From Isoetes taiwanensis (Eukaryota; Streptophyta; Lycopodiopsida; Isoetales; Isoetaceae), in assembly GCA_021234155.1 (NCBI GenBank), contig JAJEKV010000036.1, forward strand, positions 124,791 through 188,790: DNA of 64,000 nt, written 5' to 3'. The notes beneath the pieces are model-generated. The model ran no database searches. It saw only the letters and a list, made by a program, of their open reading frames with translations, and was not told where the DNA came from. A program made the translations under genes and the position numbers. Below are positions 45,360 through 57,214 of the stretch, in pieces (the first letter of the stretch is position 1; the number at the start of each line of letters is the position of its first letter).

Positions 45360-45600
45360 GTTGTATATGCTTACCTTTGGCAAAATGCAAATGCATGACC
45401 AAGCATGACCATGTAAATTGGTTCGACATACGTTGGTTGTGTATATGCTTACCCTTTGGCAAATTCGTAATCGCGATGCATCAAGCATGACCATGTTGGT
45501 TCGATAAGTTGGTTGTGTATATTTACCCTTTGCTTAAATTGCAGTACGCATCAAGCATGTCCATGGGGTTGGTTTGATAAGCTGGTTCTTGGAACTATAC
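45360..45600. repeat. Tandem repeat, ~78-bp unit, three copies
   Basis: Units begin near 45,365, 45,437 and 45,513. The shared series is GTTGTGTATATGCTTACCCT, TTGGCAAAT, CGCATCAAGCATGACCATGT and GGTTCGATAAG. The first copy is the most diverged. Confidence 0.75.
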
Positions 45601-48030
45601 TTTCTTGTAAGCATTTCTTGAAACGCTATTTGTACAAAAATATACCTCGCTTCATGTATTCTTTTTGCCCACGAAATGACTGTATACCCTTAGCAAGGTT
45701 TTCACTCTTATGTCCTTAGTAAGGTTTTCAAGGCGTCATGTCCAGCTTACCACACAACCATACAACATCGCAGACTCCAATCTAACATCCAAATTTAAGT
45801 TGTGCTTTTATGTTGTTTCCATAAGCCAATGTTGAGATCCGTGCTATTGGAAAGTGCAATATAAGAAGCCTTAATTTCTTCATGCATTCACCATATTCTC
45901 CTTCTACATAAATTCCATATACAATTTCTATACCAATCCTCGCGTAAGATATGGGAGGATACTACATGCATTCATCCCCAAATGGTCTACTTACAATATC
46001 TATGTTCTAAAATCTACATCCCATACATTTTAAGTTTCTAAGACAAAATAATATAACACTGTGCAATATAAGCAACAGTATTTCGCCATGATTACCTCCT
46101 TTCTACTGAACAAAGACGACTCACTAGCCTACTCTGTGTACTCGCATCTGCTTCATCTTTCTGCTTGTCACCCTCACACGCATCCTTTGATCACTAATAT
46201 CACATAATAAATTGATCTTTATTTTAATGATTGGAGAATCAAATTTGATTGTAAAGATAGATGTTATATTGTGTCATTTTAAAGAAAGGCTCACATTCCG
46301 AGTGATTTTAAGGAATTGATTGAACAAATTGCAACCAAATTGCTAACCGCGATAGTAATAATGGGTCCGCTAAGCAATTCTATAATTTAAATGACAGCAT
46401 CTCCAATGCACAGCATATTTCGCAAGCTTCTAAGTAAGCGAGCATTAAGTTATCTCTACAAAGAAAGCCACCGTAATATTTATCTTACACCACATCTTTG
46501 CACATGGATTCCCCATATGCAGCAATATGGTTCCCGTGCAAATTTCTATCCCATGTAAGATTTTCCATTGCACCAATGATCTAGAAGACCTTCGACAGCC
46601 TCTACCAAAATGCAATCTCTTACATATATATTTTAAGTTTTCAATCCCATCTATCCACATACCGCGAACATGGGCATCCATGGATCAACCTTTATGAAAG
46701 AATCATCACTTTGGAGCAATCGGCCCAAAACTCCGGCTCCTAATCAACTCATCCGGACACAATCATAATACCTCTTACCCTTCTTCTACTCCCTGCTCAG
46801 CGCTTTAGGCCAGAGAAATTGTTAATGCAAATTCTACAGTATAAAGCATTTGAAACTGAACCCTAAAGTTTTACTCCTCGCTCGCATATTACGTATTCTC
46901 CCACTGTCCCTTTACGCATTCGTCTCCGACAACATACAAACAAACCACATTTCACAATCTCAGCATTGATGGAAAGGCTAAAGATATTGTAAATGCTTTG
47001 AATTTGATTTCCGAATGCAAGAAAGTAGGCACTTACTTTATAGCTTAAGGATTTAGACAAACAAATCTTTACTTAAATGCTTCAAATTCCAAAGAAGAAA
47101 ATGATGGCAGATTCTCCGTTGTTCCAAATTTCTACTTGCATTTGCCGTAAAACAATGCGCTTTGTACTTCCTCGCGACTTCATTCAAGGAATTTTCCTCG
47201 CATTGCATACAATCCTATTAATCTCTACTTCTTTTCAAAACAAATTTTCATGAACACTTCTTGATAAACAAAAGTCGCCAAATTTCATTTGCATTCTTGC
47301 ACTTTATAAAACCACGTCAACTGCCACCATCTATATTTGATGCTTCCAAGAGGCTTGCCATGAAAACATTATTGACACTTTCCTCTCGCCTTAAATTTTG
47401 TGTGATGATACATATCTTACTCCAAATGTGCTCCTCTGTGTAAAGCCCGACCTTTAACATCATCCGAATGCTCTCCTAATACCTTGAAGGCTTGCCCTAA
47501 TTGCCATTGCTAGATCGCCATGATCCACTTGTTGTTTTCTAAATGCCTTGAAAAGCTTGTCCTCGATTGCCATCGCCAGATCTCACAGATTCAAGCATTC
47601 TCAATTCTGCCTCTGATCTCGCGGCATTATCCCCGTGGAGGAAAAATCAAACCTTCCGCTTTTGATGATATTCCTCGCTATAGCTGCTTCTGACCGGCCA
47701 TAAACTTTGCATGCCACTAATTTGCTTTTTCCATGCATCGTGAGGTCGTGATCTGATGTAAAGTAGCTCCTCTCAGCCTGCTGCCCCCATCCGGTCCAAT
47801 CTAGAGAACACTAAAAACACTTGTAAAATGGATCAAGATCATGAAATCTCAATATAGTAGCTAGGGCGGTTCACACACGCCAAAACATTTCATATAGGAC
47901 TAGTAATGCCCCTGGCCAAGCAGTTGGGCAAACAAGCTGGGAACACGGTGGATGGAAACCTATCTCAGCTCCGGGACTATTTTATATTCATCATATTGAA
48001 ACTAAGTCCATCATTGTTAGGCTATAAGTT
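45601..48030. other. AT-rich intergenic stretch, nothing recognised
   Basis: Only short frames without motifs are visible over ~2.4 kb. No tRNA or terminal repeat could be supported. Confidence 0.4.
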
Positions 48031-48034
48031 TTAA

Positions 48035-49170
48035 TATTTGATAACCTTCCCTTTGTTCTTTATCCCCGCATATCCTCATTTTTCTACACACTTTTTCCTT
48101 TTTCTGATTCCTCCCCTGATGACATTTTCTCCTTCTCTTTTATCTCTTCTCCCTCCTTCTTTTTCTTCCTTTTCTCCTTCTCATTTTTCCCTTTCCCCTT
48201 TCCCCTTTTTTGATCTGGGGCTTTTTTCCTTCCCCTTTTCACCTCTCCAATCCTTCCATTTCATGATCTTTTCCTTTCCTTTTCCCATTCCTTTGTTTTT
48301 TCTTCTTTTTCCCCTTCCCTTTCTTTACGCCCTTTTGTGATCCCTTTTCCCAATCTTTTTTGTTTCCTCCTCCTCAACTCTTCTTCTTTATCCCATGTCT
48401 CTTCCCATTTTTCATGTCTTCCTTTCCTCCCTTTTTTCCTTTTCCCCTTCCTTTCATCATTTCCCACCCTTTCCATTTTTCCCTGCGGTCCTTTTTCCCC
48501 TCTTCCTTCCCCTTCCTTTCTTCCCCTTTCCCCTTCCCTTTTCCCTTTTCCCTTTCCCTTCCTTTTTCCTTTCTCCCATATATTTTCCATTCCCCTTTTT
48601 CCACTTTTTATCTGTTCTTCCTCACTTTTCCTTAATCTCTCTTCCCCTTTTTCCCACCCGACTTTCTTCCCCTTCCCCATGCTCTTTTCTCCCTTTATTT
48701 TAATTCCCTTCCTCAACTCTTTCCCTCTTCCGCCCCAGGTCTTTTCCTCCCTTCCTCTTTTCATTTCTCCTCCTTATTCCTCTGTGGTTCTTCTTTTCAA
48801 TTTACTTTTCCTCTTTTTCTTATCCTTCTTCCATGTTCTTTTCCTTCCATTTTCCCAATCTTTCCATTCCATTTTTCCATCTTTTTCATTACGTTCTTTT
48901 TCCTCCTTTTCCCACTTCTCCCCTTTTCTTCCCTCTTTTCCATTGTATTGCTTCTTCTGTTCCCTTTATTTTGCTTTTCCCCTTTTCTCTTTTTCTCAAT
49001 TCTTCATTAATTCTCCTTTCATGTCCTTTCGCTTCTATTTTTCCATGCCCTCCACCACTTTATCTTCAATCTCTTTTCGTTTCATTCTCCGCTGTTCCCC
49101 TTTATTCGTCTTCAATTCCTTTTCTTCCGTCTTTTCCTTTAATTCGTCTTTTACCTTTGTTCTCAGCTTT
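48035..49170. repeat. Polypyrimidine tract (pyrimidines on + strand)
   Basis: About 1.1 kb of almost pure C/T with CCTTTTTCCCTTTCC words. Its purine strand is opposite to that of the adjoining tract at 49.43-51.11 kb, so the two face each other across a 240-bp mixed spacer (49,175-49,425). The 284-codon + strand frame is compositional and not a gene. Confidence 0.85.
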
Positions 49171-49309
49171 ATGACCGTGAGTATTTACTAATCATGGAAG
49201 TTGCGCTGACAACTCGGCCTTCAACGCAATCGACGATCTCAATCCATCTAAATTAGTTTGATGCAAGACACGGAACTCTTATAATATAATTATAATTATA
49301 TCTTTATAT

Positions 49310-51155
49310 TATCTTTATATTATAATGTTAAATGGACCGACCCTAACCGGACTCGTCGAGGACGGACTGACCAATCGGCGGAGATGATGTTCAACTAAAA
49401 TTTCATCCTTGACGGAGTGGTTTCAATATGAAAGGGGAAAAAGGAAAAAAGGAAAAAGGAAAAGGGAAAAGGAAGGAAAAAGGAAAAGGGAAGGGAAGGG
49501 AAAAGGAAAACGTTTAAAAGCGGGAAAAGGGAAACCAAAAGGAAGGAAAGGAAAACGATGAAAGGGAAAAGGAAAGGAAAACGATGAAAGGGAAAAGGGA
49601 AAAGGAAAAGGGAAGGAAAAGGAAAAACGAAAGGGAAAAAGGAAAACCGAAAAAGGAAAGCGGGACGGAAAAGGAAAATGATGAAAGGAAAAGGGAAAGG
49701 AACGGAAAAGGAAAATGACGAAAGGGAAAAAGGAAAAGGGAAAAGCGGGAAAAGAAAAAGGGAAAAGGAAAACGCATGGGAAAAGAAAAAAGGAAAGGGA
49801 AAAGGTAAAAGGAAAAGAAAAGGAAAAGGGAAGGAAAAAGGAAAACGATGAAAGGGAAAAAAGGAAAAGGAAAATAGGGAAGGAAAAGGAAAACTGATGA
49901 AAGGGAAAAAGGGAAAAGGAAGATAAGGCGAAAACCGATGAAAGGGAAAAGGAAAAGGAAAAGGAAGAGGGAGGGAAAAAGGAAAACGATGAGAAAGGAA
50001 AAAAGGAAAAGGAAAAGGGAAAAGGAATAAAAGAAAGGTAAGAGGAAATGAAAGAGAAGGAGAAAAGGAAATGGAAAGATAAAAGAAAATTAGAAAAAAG
50101 GAAATTGTGAACAGGCTTAGGGAAAGGAACTAAAAAGAGCAATCAAGGAAGGGTGAGAAGCAAAGGTGAAAAGGAAAGGTAAGGGAAAACAGTATTAAAA
50201 GTCTATGGGAAAGAAAAAGTAAAAGGAAAAGAGAGGTAAGCGAGAACTGGTGCTGGAACCAGAAAAAAGAAAAGAAAGGAAAAAAGGGAAAAGAGAAAGG
50301 GTGAAGAAAGAGAAAAATGAGCCAAAAAGATACCGAGAAAAAAGAAACAGGAAAGGACGGAAAACGAGGAAAAGGTGGAAAGCAGAATAGACAAAAGGGT
50401 GCAGGGAGCATGAATGAAGAGGAAAAGAGGGAAGGAGAAAAAGCACTAAAAAGGGAAGAGGAAAGTTGCATGAAAGAAAGGAAAAAGAGTATAGAGGAAA
50501 AAGAAAAAGAAACAAGAAAGGATAAAGTGGAAAGGGGAAAAGGGGAAGAGGATGGGGAAAGCAAAGGAAAAGGCACATAAAAAAAAAAAGGTTGAGAATG
50601 CTGGAACGGAAAGAGGTAATATGAAAAAGCTTAAAAGGGGAACCCGGAAAGGAAATGTAAATAGGAAAGAGGCCGAAAGGGAAAAGGGAACAAAAGAAAG
50701 CAAAAGGGCTGAAAGTATGAAAAAGGAATGAAAGTTGAAGAAAGCAGTTTTAAAAAAGGAGAAGGAAAGCAAAAAAGAGCATGAGGAAAAGAGGAGAGAA
50801 ATGGAAAAGAGATGGGGAAAAGGCACGTGATCAAGAGGGTGGGAAAGGAGGAAAAGGGCACATGAAAAGGTAAGCAAAAGAGAACTAAAAAATGCATTGA
50901 GAACGGAACAGAGTGCTGAAATGGAAAAGGAAAAGTGAAGAGGGCGGAAAAGGAAAAGGAAAGAGTAGTGGAAAAATGGGAAGAGCCGGAAGACAAAAAA
51001 AGCTGAAGGAAAAAGCCTACAAGAAAAAGAAAGAAAAAAAAGGGGAAGGGGAAAGGGAAGGCAAACGAGTGAGAATAGAAAAAAAAAAAAAGGAATAAAA
51101 AAGAAAGAAATTAAAGGTTCCTTTAATTTATACCTCGGAAGAAGGTCGGGTACCA
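49310..51155 (-). repeat. Arm A: chromovirus 3' module plus 1.7 kb polypurine tract
   Basis: The left part (49,310-49,430) is a reverse-oriented copy of the 3' module (GTTAAATGGACCG, CCTAACCGGAC, ACTAAAATTTCATCCTTGAC, TTCAATATGAAAGGGG). It runs straight into purine sequence with a recurring AAAACGATGAAAGGGAAAAG word. The right end, AAATTAAAGGTTCCTTTAAT ... GGTCGGGTACCA (51,109-51,153), matches the inner end of arm C read in reverse (about 52,740-52,785). It is therefore a complete arm of the same structure as at 51.16-54.85 kb. Long F/S/P frames are artefacts. Confidence 0.75.
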
Positions 51156-51159
51156 CAAT

Positions 51160-54100
51160 AGTAATTATAATGTTAAAATGGACCGCGACCCTAACCTGAC
51201 GGTCGAGGGATTTGATTGACTAATGGTGGAGGATGATGTAAAGTTCAACCAAAATTCCATCCTGACTCATGGCTTCAATCTGAAAGGGAAAAGGAAAAGG
51301 AAAAAAGGAAAAGCGAAAGGAAAGGGAAAAGGAAAAGGGGAAGGGGAAGGAAAAGGAAAACGATGAAAGCGGGAAAAAGGGAAAAAGGGAAACTAAAAGG
51401 GGAAGGGAAAAGGAAAACCATGAAAGGAAAAGGGAAAACATGAAAGGGAAAAGGGAAAAGGAAAGGGAAGGAAAAAAGGAAAAAAGATGAAAGGAAACCG
51501 GAAAGGAAAAAGGAAAAAGGGACGGAAAAGGAAACGATGAAATGGAAAAAGGGAAAGTGGAAACCTTAAAAGGGAAGGGAAAGGAAAACGATGAAAGGAA
51601 AAGGAAAAGGGGAAAAGGAAAGGAAAAGGAAAAGGAAAAGGGAAGGAAAAGGAAAAACGATGAAAGGGAAAAAGGAAGGAAAAGGGAAAAGGAAAACGAT
51701 GAAAGGAAAAAAAGGAAAGGAAAAGGAAGAGGGAAGGGGAAAAGGAAAACGATGAAAGGGAAAAGGAAGAGGGAAGGAAAGGAAAAACGATGAAGCGAAA
51801 GGAAAAGGAAGAGGGAAGGAAAAGGAAAACGATGAAAGGAAAAGGGAAAAAAGGGAAAAAAGGAAAAGGAAAAGGAAAAAGGAAAAGGAATAAAGAAAGG
51901 TAAGAAAAAGGAAAGAGAAGAGAAAAAGGAAAAATGGAAGATAAAAGAAAACAGAAAAGGAATGAATACGAGGGGGAAAGGAACCGAAAAAGAGCCAACC
52001 AACGGGCAAGGCGGAGAAAAGGAGAAAAAAGGTAAGGAAAAGAAAAGGTCGTAGAAGTCCATGGGGAAAAGAAAGCAAAAAATGAAAGAAAGGAAAGATG
52101 AAACGTGCCGGAACCAGAAAGAAAAATGAAAGGGCCGGAAAAAGGAAAAAGAGAAGTTTATGCCAAAAAAGAGTTAACGGCGAAAGAACAGGAAAGCCGA
52201 CGGAAAACGATGGGGAAACTCAGAATATATCGTGCCGGTAGATATGAACAGTGAAAGAAAATATGAACAGAAAACAGTGAAGGGAAAAAGAAACGCGGAA
52301 AAAGGAAATATTTAAATACGAAAAAGGCAAAATAATAAAAAGGAACGGAAAGAGCATTAAAGGAAAACGTAAAATGCTGCAGAAAGGAAAAAAGGAACAT
52401 CCAGTGCCAAAAGGAAAGCATGAAAAAAGGAACGGAAAAGTCGAAAGGAAATGAAAAGCCGAGAAGGAAAAGCAAAAAGAGTTAATGAGGAAAGAGAAAA
52501 CGTGAAAAGATGAAAAGCAACGCGGGATCGTTATGGTAAAAGGAAGAAAAAGGGCACATTTAAAGAGAACGAAAAAAATCGGTTTATGAGCGAAAGAGGA
52601 AGGAAAGGAAAGGTATCGGGAAAGAGCCGAAAGATGCGCCGAAGGAAAGGTTGAAAAGAAAGCGGCCAAGCAAAGGAGGGTAATAGATGAAGAAGAAGGC
52701 CTTTGAACAGTATTGGTACCATTACTAGTTACTAGTAATGGTACCTTACCTTCCTGTCAAGTATAAATTAGGAACCTTTAATTTTTCTTTTTATTCTCCT
52801 CCCTTTTTTTCTAACCCCCTTCTCAATTCTCATTGCCTTCCCTTCCCCTTCCCCTTTTTCTTTCTTTTTTCTATCACTTTTTTCCTTCCTTTTTTATCTT
52901 TCCCCTCTTCCTGACATTTTTCCACTACTTCTTTCCTTTCCTTTTTCCCCTTCCTCTTCCTTTTCCTTTTCCATTTCCTTTCTATTTCCGCTTTCATGCA
53001 TTTTTCGTTTCTTTTATTTACCTTTTTCATGTGTCTCTTTTCCTCCTTTCTTCCACCCTCTCTTCCTCTTTGATCACGGCTCTTTTCCCCCATCTCTTTT
53101 CTCCCATTTCTCCCTCTTTTTCCTCAGCGCTCTTTTTGTTTTCCTTCTCCTTTTTCCTCCGCTTTCCCCTTTCCTCTTCTCTCTCTCAACTTTTCTATCA
53201 TTCCCCTTTTTCATACTTTCCCTAACCCTTTGTTTCTATGATGTTCCTTTTTTTCCCCTTTCTCCTTTCTCTCTTTTCCCCTTCCTCATTTTTCCCCCTT
53301 TCCGCTCCTCTCTTTCGCTTATATGCCTCTTTCCATTCCCTTTCTCAACCTTTTATAACTTTTTTCCTTCTTTTTCCCATCCTCTTTCTCCCCCTTTTTC
53401 TCCCCCTTTCCACTTTATCCTTTCTTTACTTTTCTTTTTCCCTTTTTCTATACTCTTTTCCCTCTTTCTTTTCTATTCTCACCTTTTCCCTCTTCCTTTT
53501 TTTTTTCTCAGTGTGGTTCCTTTTCTCCTTCCCTCTTTTCCTTCCTTTCCTATTCCTTGTTCCTACCCCTTTGTCTATTCTACTTTCCCCCACCTTTTTC
53601 CTCATTTTTCCATCCTTTTCCCTCTTCCTTTTTCCCTCTCATCGCTCTTTTGTTTCCTTTTTCTCTTTCTTCAATCTCTTTCTTTCTCCCTTTTTTTCAT
53701 CACTCTTTTTCTTTTTCTCTTTTTTCTCGTTCTTTTCCCCTTAAGTTCTCTTTTTTTCCCTTTTCCCCCTCTTTTCCTTTTTTTTACTTTTTCTCCCATA
53801 GATCTCTTTGTGAACCTTTTTCTTATTTTCCTTTACCTTTTTCTCCTCCTTTTCTCTCACCTTTTATTTCTCAATCTCTTCTCATGTGCTCTTTTTTCCT
53901 GCTCCCTTTCCCTCATTTATCTCTATTCCTTTTTTCTATTTCTTTTTTATCTTCCATTTTCCTTTCTCTCCTTCTCTCTTTCCTTTTTCCCTCTTAATTT
54001 CTTTTTTATTCCTTTCTCCCTTTCCCCTTTTCCCTTTTCCCTTTCTCATCAAGCTTTTTCCTCCTTTTCTCCTCCCTTCCTCTTTCTCCCTTTCTCCCTT

Positions 54101-54850
54101 TCCCTTCTTAATCTGCTTTTTCCTTTTCCCCTTCCCTCTTCCTTCTTTTCCTTTTCCCTTTCATCGCTTTTTTCCTTTTCCCTTCCCCCTTCCTTTTCTC
54201 CTCCTTTTCCCTTTTCCCCTTTCATCGCTTTTCCTTTTCCCTTCCCCCTTTCTCCTTTTTTCTTTTCTCCCTTTACCTTTTCCCCTTTCTCCCTTTTTCC
54301 TTTTTCCTTTCCATCGCTTTTTCCTTCCCTTCCTTTTTCCCTTTTCCCTTTCTCCCTTTTCCTTTCTCCCTTTCATCATTTTTTCCTTCCGCTTCCCTTT
54401 TCACTTTTCCCTTTCCATCATTTTTCTCCTTTTCTTCTCCCTATCCCTTTTCCTTTCTCGGTTTTCTCCCTTTTCCCTTTCATTTTTTTTCTCCTTTTCC
54501 CTTCCCCTTTTCCTCTTTTCCTCTCTTTCTCCTTCTTTATCGCTTTCCCCTTTTCCTTTTCCCCTTTCTTACATCGCTTTTTCCTTTTCCCTTCCCCTTT
54601 CCGCTTCCCCTTTCCCCCTTCATCGCTTTTCTCCTTTTCCCTTCCCCTCCCCTCTTTTCCCTTTCTCCCTTTTCCCTTTTCCCCCTTTTCCTTTTCCTTT
54701 TTCCTTTTCCCCTTCATATTGAAGCCATAGTCATGATGAAATTTTTAGTTGAAGACACTAATAATATCATCTCCACCATTGGTCAATCAAATCCTCGACC
54801 GTCCGATGAGGCGTCCATTACATAATAACATTATAAATATAAGATATAAG
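51160..54850. mobile_element. Foldback-like inverted structure with polypurine/polypyrimidine arms
   Basis: Left arm (51,160-52,714): 3' module in reverse, then purine-rich sequence. Centre: perfect palindrome 52,715-52,745. Right arm (52,746-54,850): pyrimidine-rich sequence, then the 3' module in forward orientation. The outer ends correspond to each other (ATAATGTTAAAATGGACC ... TTCAATCTGAAAGGG on the left, TTCATATTGAAGCCATAG ... GGCGTCCATTACATAATAAC on the right). Arm lengths differ (1.57 and 2.1 kb), as expected for unstable low-complexity arms. No transposase is visible. It could be a foldback-type element or a tail-to-tail duplication of retrotransposon 3' ends. The 405-codon + strand frame (53,513-54,730) is compositional. 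Confidence 0.6.
52715..52745. repeat. Perfect 31-nt palindrome at the arm junction
   Basis: The arms GGTACCATTACTAGT and ACTAGTAATGGTACC flank a single T at 52,730. All 15 positions pair. It lies exactly where the purine arm gives way to the pyrimidine arm. Confidence 0.95.
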
Positions 54851-55180
54851 ATCGTGTATTGCCAACTTAGTAAAGAAAACCGACCGGCTCATATTTCCAA
54901 GATGTTGCCCCACAATGTCTACTAAATTTGTGTTAGATTTTCTTCATCCATAACACATATCACTTTGTATTCTTTCCAATAAAGTGCAAGAAAAGACCTT
55001 AAATTATTGCAAGTTGTTATCGACAATAGGTAGTTTGATAAGGAAGTGATGTATGCATTTAGACTTCTTAGTTTTCATTTTACACTTGAATCACTTCAAT
55101 AAATGCCATGTGGTGCATTGGTTTTCTATTGAGGCTTGAATTACTTTGAATTACTTCAAATATCTAATCGCCAACATGGT
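54851..55180. other. Sequence beyond arm C, possibly decayed chromovirus pol end
   Basis: AAACCGACCGGCTC ... CCAAGATG ... TTGCCCCACAATG (54,877-54,922) resembles, with gaps, the sequence at 4,848-4,902 just inside the chromovirus pol end. If real, arm C keeps part of the retrotransposon coding end. The match is by eye only. Confidence 0.35.
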
Positions 55181-55185
55181 GCATT

Positions 55186-55302
55186 GATGTACTCAAGTAT
55201 ACACAATGGATCTACAACATAAAGATATTTCAAATCACCGTTGGATGTATTCAAATATAGACAATGGATTTCGCCAACGAAAGATATTTAATATCCAAAA
55301 AT
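55186..55302. repeat. Tandem duplication, ~58-bp unit, two copies
   Basis: ATGTACTCAAGTATACACAA then TGGAT is followed ~58 bp later by ATGTATTCAAATATAGACAA then TGGAT. Both continue to AAAGATATTT. Confidence 0.75.
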
Positions 55303-55479
55303 TAACACCATTAAGTACATTCCCTTAAACCTTTATAGTATTTTGCAAAACTCAATATACAAGATACAAAAATTTGTACATGCATACCCCACAAACCCAG
55401 GATCGCTATGTAATGGGTCCGTATCAAAGAATATAGGGCAATATGCCTATCCGATGTACCTCGGATAACCGGAGTAACC

Positions 55480-55665
55480 CTCAAGGTGAATATGCACCCA
55501 AACCAAAGGGGATTTTAGGGGATGTTAATTTAAATGTATTGGATGTAATGGTTTTCCAGGGCACTAATGTTGATTGTATGGGATGTGGTTGGTTGTTATT
55601 ATGCTATATATTACTAAAATTATCTCTTCGCCCTAATAAAGTGCCTTGGTTAAGGATGGCATAAC
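55480..55665 (+). repeat. MITE-like dispersed repeat end, copy 3
   Basis: GTGAATATGCACCCAAACCA then AAGGGGATTTTAGGGGATG and a GTAATGG / ACTAATGTTGATTGTATGGG series correspond in order to copies 1 and 2, with more changes. Confidence 0.5.
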
Positions 55666-56645
55666 TTCAATGCACTAACTTTAACACTTTATGCATGTAA
55701 TACGCTCACTTGGTGAAACACTTCTTGTAATCTAATTCTCATACCACAAACTCTCTCACAGATTTTATAGTGAGGATGAACAACCTAAAATTGACTAAAT
55801 GCGAGAATTTATTACCATTTATGTTCCCCGCGAATAAAAATTGAATCAAATAAAAGCTTTTGACATTGATATATGCTCTGCACAATAATGTTTTATTCAT
55901 AAACCATTGCATGACGTTATCTCAGTATCAATTGGTGAGAGGTTCATGTTAACCGGGGCACACTTTTCTCACGGGTTGCCCGGCTTTGGTTTAACAAGTG
56001 AAGAGAATCACCAAATTTTGGTGATGTGGGAGTAGGTATCCTGCAACTACTTCTGGCGGGAAGCAAGATCAAGAGTAGAGGTTTTAGCAAGCTTGCTCGC
56101 TAGCTGCTCCACATATTGTTACTTCAGCCTACGCCTATTCCTCTTCACAATGAAACTATTGTTTAACAATCCATGGATTTTGATGGTCCATCTCTAGCTT
56201 AAAAGGATAATGCATGATTCACTTTCTCGTTCGGACAGTTCCAAACCTACAATATAAATGCATTCTTGTGGCCACCGGGTTGACTAATCCCATGACCGTG
56301 GTATATGCGGAATAATCCGTGATAAGTTGTGCACAAGAACTGCTTGTTGATTGAAGTTTTCAAATGCCGGGCCGCTATGAACAATGCGACAGCTGTAGAC
56401 ATCCAAGAGTTGAAAGCAAAATGAGGGGCCTAAACTCTAAACTCTTGAACTGGCAGCGAAATCTTAGAATAGCTAAAGGGAAGGAGACAAAGGCGAAGCT
56501 TTGGCAAACACTGGCATTGTAGAACCGTGAAAACAATACCTTGTAAAACCGCTATGCTAACCTAAGAAACATTAAAACAAATACCGTGAAGTGTGAGCGT
56601 AGTAAAAATCCACATCGTGGTAGCAAAAATCCACTCCCAACAAGA
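55666..56645. other. Unassigned intergenic stretch
   Basis: No coding, RNA or repeat family was recognised in this ~1 kb. Confidence 0.4.
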
Positions 56646-56649
56646 ATCC

Positions 56650-56805
56650 AAGAGGGCAGTACACATGCGCATGCACACATGCACACACACACATGAACTT
56701 GCACTTGCATGTAATAAGCATAATATGCACATGCATACATTACGCACATGCATCGCAGCACATGCATATGCATACATTACGCGCATTGTTCATGCACAAA
56801 GACAT
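56650..56805. repeat. CA/TG-rich alternating purine-pyrimidine sequence
   Basis: ACACATGCGCATGCACACAT and CACACACACATG lead into two copies of (C/T)ATGCATACATTACGC (about 56,730-56,745 and 56,766-56,781). Reading frames rich in C, H and M over this block are repeat artefacts. Confidence 0.7.
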
Positions 56806-57214
56806 GCAGAAAAGATTCATAACCCTGATTGTTCCAAATCCAACGAAAAATCAACGGGTTCATAAAGGGTGCACTCTAGAAATACTATTTAGTACACCTC
56901 AACGAATACAACAATAAAATCATAGAAAAAACCATGTGAAAAACTTATAAAATCTAAAAGTAACCCCCTCGCTATTATGCTAGATATTCGATAGCCAAGA
57001 CGCTGATGGAACCAAATTCTACAATATAACAAATGACATAGCAATTCAAGTCCAATCCTATAAATGTTAAGACACAACCATCCTATAGCTCAAAGAATTG
57101 ACATTTTTCTTCTATTATAGAAAATTTATGACACCGAGTTTGAGTCGAATGTATTTTGTTCATACAAGTTTCAACTTATGCCCGCCAACACCGGGCAATC
57201 AAGCATTAGTATCT

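Noticed and set aside
48337-54730. Reading frames of 148-405 codons in the purine/pyrimidine tracts, including K/E/G-rich ones
   Set aside because: Same compositional cause. K/E/G/R frames on the purine strand and F/S/P/L frames on the other strand mirror each other.
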